Below, in pieces: positions 5,621 to 6,700 of a stretch of DNA of 6,700 nucleotides. A program made the position numbers and the translations under genes. How positions within the stretch are numbered: the first letter of the stretch is position 1; the number at the start of each line of letters is the position of its first letter. The stretch comes from WTAW01 sp964540205 (GTDB taxonomy: Bacteria; Acidobacteriota; Aminicenantia; Aminicenantales; Aminicenantaceae), in the NCBI GenBank assembly GCA_964540205.1, contig CAZIMJ010000082.1, positions 1 through 6,700 of the forward strand. The letters are read 5' to 3'. A model generated the notes under the pieces. The model was not told the origin of the DNA, searched no databases, and saw only the letters and a list, made by a program, of their open reading frames with translations.

Positions 5621-6700
5621 ATAGTCTGAATGCTCTCTTCCCCCTGCTCACTCTCGTCGTTGGTGCACTTCTGGTAATTCTTCTCGAGGTTTCTATTAAA
5701 AGAGAAAATAAGACGTATTTAGCATACATTTCGATAATATTCCTGATGATCTGTGGCTTTTTTTGCGTCCAATCTTGGGGGAAGGACTTTTCATATTTCA
5801 ACAACCATCTCTATCTAGATAACTTCGCCCTTTTCTTTTCTTTTGTTTTGATCATTGCCACTGTACTGGTGATCCTCATTTCCATGAAATATATCTCTCT
5901 CCAGAATATGAACATCGGAGAGTATTATGCTCTTCTCCTTCTAGCTCTATCCGGAATGCTAATTATGGTGTCATCCAGCGACCTCATAGTGATCTTTTTG
6001 GGATTGGAAATTCTTTCTATGTCCAGTTATACGCTTGCTGGGCTGAAGCGTGGTGATCAAAAATCATCGGAAGCTGCTCTCAAATATTTTCTGTTGGGAA
6101 GTTTCGCTTCGGCTTTTCTCTTGTATGGCTTGGCACTTCTCTATGGAATCTCCAATTCCACTACTATTTCCGCGATCATCAAGCATTTTCAAACCGAGTC
6201 AAGCCTGAGCTTCATGGCATATGCGGGATTGGGTTTGGTCATCGTAGGATTCGGCTTTAAGATCGCTGTCGTTCCTTTTCATATGTGGACTCCTGATGTC
6301 TATCAAGGCGCACCCACGCCGATCACGGCATTCTTTTCGATCGGGCCTAAGGCCGTTGGCTTTGCCGTTCTTGTGAGATTGCTGTATCCATTCTGGCAGG
6401 TCGCTTTTAACTCAGAGATCATATTCTCACTCCTCTGGATCATAAGTGCTCTCACCATGATCATCGGGAATCTCGTAGCTCTTAGGCAGACAAACATCAA
6501 GAGGATGCTGGCCTACTCCAGCATTGCCCATGCCGGATACTTGATGGTGGCCATCCTTTCGCAAGATACCAGCAGCCTTTTGTTCTATTTTGTGGTCTAC
6601 CTGTTTATGAACATCGGTGCATTTGCAGCTGTCATCGCTTTGGGGAAGCAAGATAAGGAATACCTCGAGCTCGATGATTATGCGGGGATTGGTTTTAAAT
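5617..6700 (+). CDS. nuoN: NADH-quinone oxidoreductase subunit N (3' end cut by window edge)
   Basis: Antiporter-like pump subunit of complex I nearest the NuoJ/K side; 361 codons are visible of a family length near 450-490, so about 100 residues are missing on the right. Key residues are E131 in FLGLEILSMSSYTLAG (E. coli E133), K156 in ALKYFLLGSF (K158), K215 in GFGFKIAVVPFHMWTPDVYQ (K217) and K245 in SIGPKAVGFAV (K247). The conserved block NIKRMLAYSSIAHAGY (293-308) follows. The ATG at 5617 overlaps the nuoM TGA as ATGA, a translational-coupling arrangement. AAGAGG (5604-5609) seven bases upstream serves as ribosome site. The C-terminal lysine channel residue (E. coli K395) lies beyond the edge and cannot be checked. 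Confidence 0.96.
   Translation, partial: MNSLNALFPLLTLVVGALLVILLEVSIKRENKTYLAYISIIFLMICGFFCVQSWGKDFSYFNNHLYLDNFALFFSFVLIIATVLVILISMKYISLQNMNIGEYYALLLLALSGMLIMVSSSDLIVIFLGLEILSMSSYTLAGLKRGDQKSSEAALKYFLLGSFASAFLLYGLALLYGISNSTTISAIIKHFQTESSLSFMAYAGLGLVIVGFGFKIAVVPFHMWTPDVYQGAPTPITAFFSIGPKAVGFAVLVRLLYPFWQVAFNSEIIFSLLWIISALTMIIGNLVALRQTNIKRMLAYSSIAHAGYLMVAILSQDTSSLLFYFVVYLFMNIGAFAAVIALGKQDKEYLELDDYAGIGFK

Overview
The window comes from a bacterial chromosome and has two parts pointing away from each other. On the minus strand lie the 5' part of a zinc-ribbon Ser/Thr protein kinase gene (cut by the left edge) and, upstream of it, an initiator tRNA-fMet gene. On the plus strand lies a tight run of five complex I membrane-arm genes, nuoJ-nuoK-nuoL-nuoM-nuoN, with nuoN cut by the right edge. 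The organism cannot be fixed from sequence alone. The kinase style (N-terminal CxxC/CxxC ribbon, then a PknB-like domain with HRDIKSAN, and the MAYIEG hinge) resembles the expanded kinase families of Aminicenantes/Acidobacteriota-like and related uncultivated phyla. This is an inference from memory of family style, not a search.

Layout: 1-863 (minus) kinase; 864-1118 non-coding, with a good sigma70-type promoter for the kinase and a pair of TGTCACAC repeats; 1119-1195 (minus) tRNA-fMet with encoded CCA; 1196-1311 a compact divergent control region. That region holds a near-perfect promoter for the tRNA, an 18-bp perfect AT-rich palindrome, and a candidate promoter for nuoJ. Positions 1312-6700 (plus) hold nuoJ to nuoN with gaps of 9, 1 and 3 bases and a 4-base ATGA overlap, so they form one transcriptional and translationally coupled unit.

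NuoJ and NuoK form part of the membrane link to the peripheral arm of NADH:quinone oxidoreductase. NuoL, NuoM and NuoN are the three antiporter-like proton-pumping subunits. All the lysine and glutamate residues expected in the visible pump channels are present, so this is a functional-looking module. NuoA-I are not upstream: the run begins at nuoJ with its own promoter, so the peripheral arm, NuoA and NuoH must be encoded elsewhere or be absent.

No mobile element, CRISPR array, or clearly new multi-gene system is visible. The points most worth a second look are the kinase's Lys in place of the conserved alpha-C Glu, the split nuo locus, and the palindrome between the two divergent promoters.
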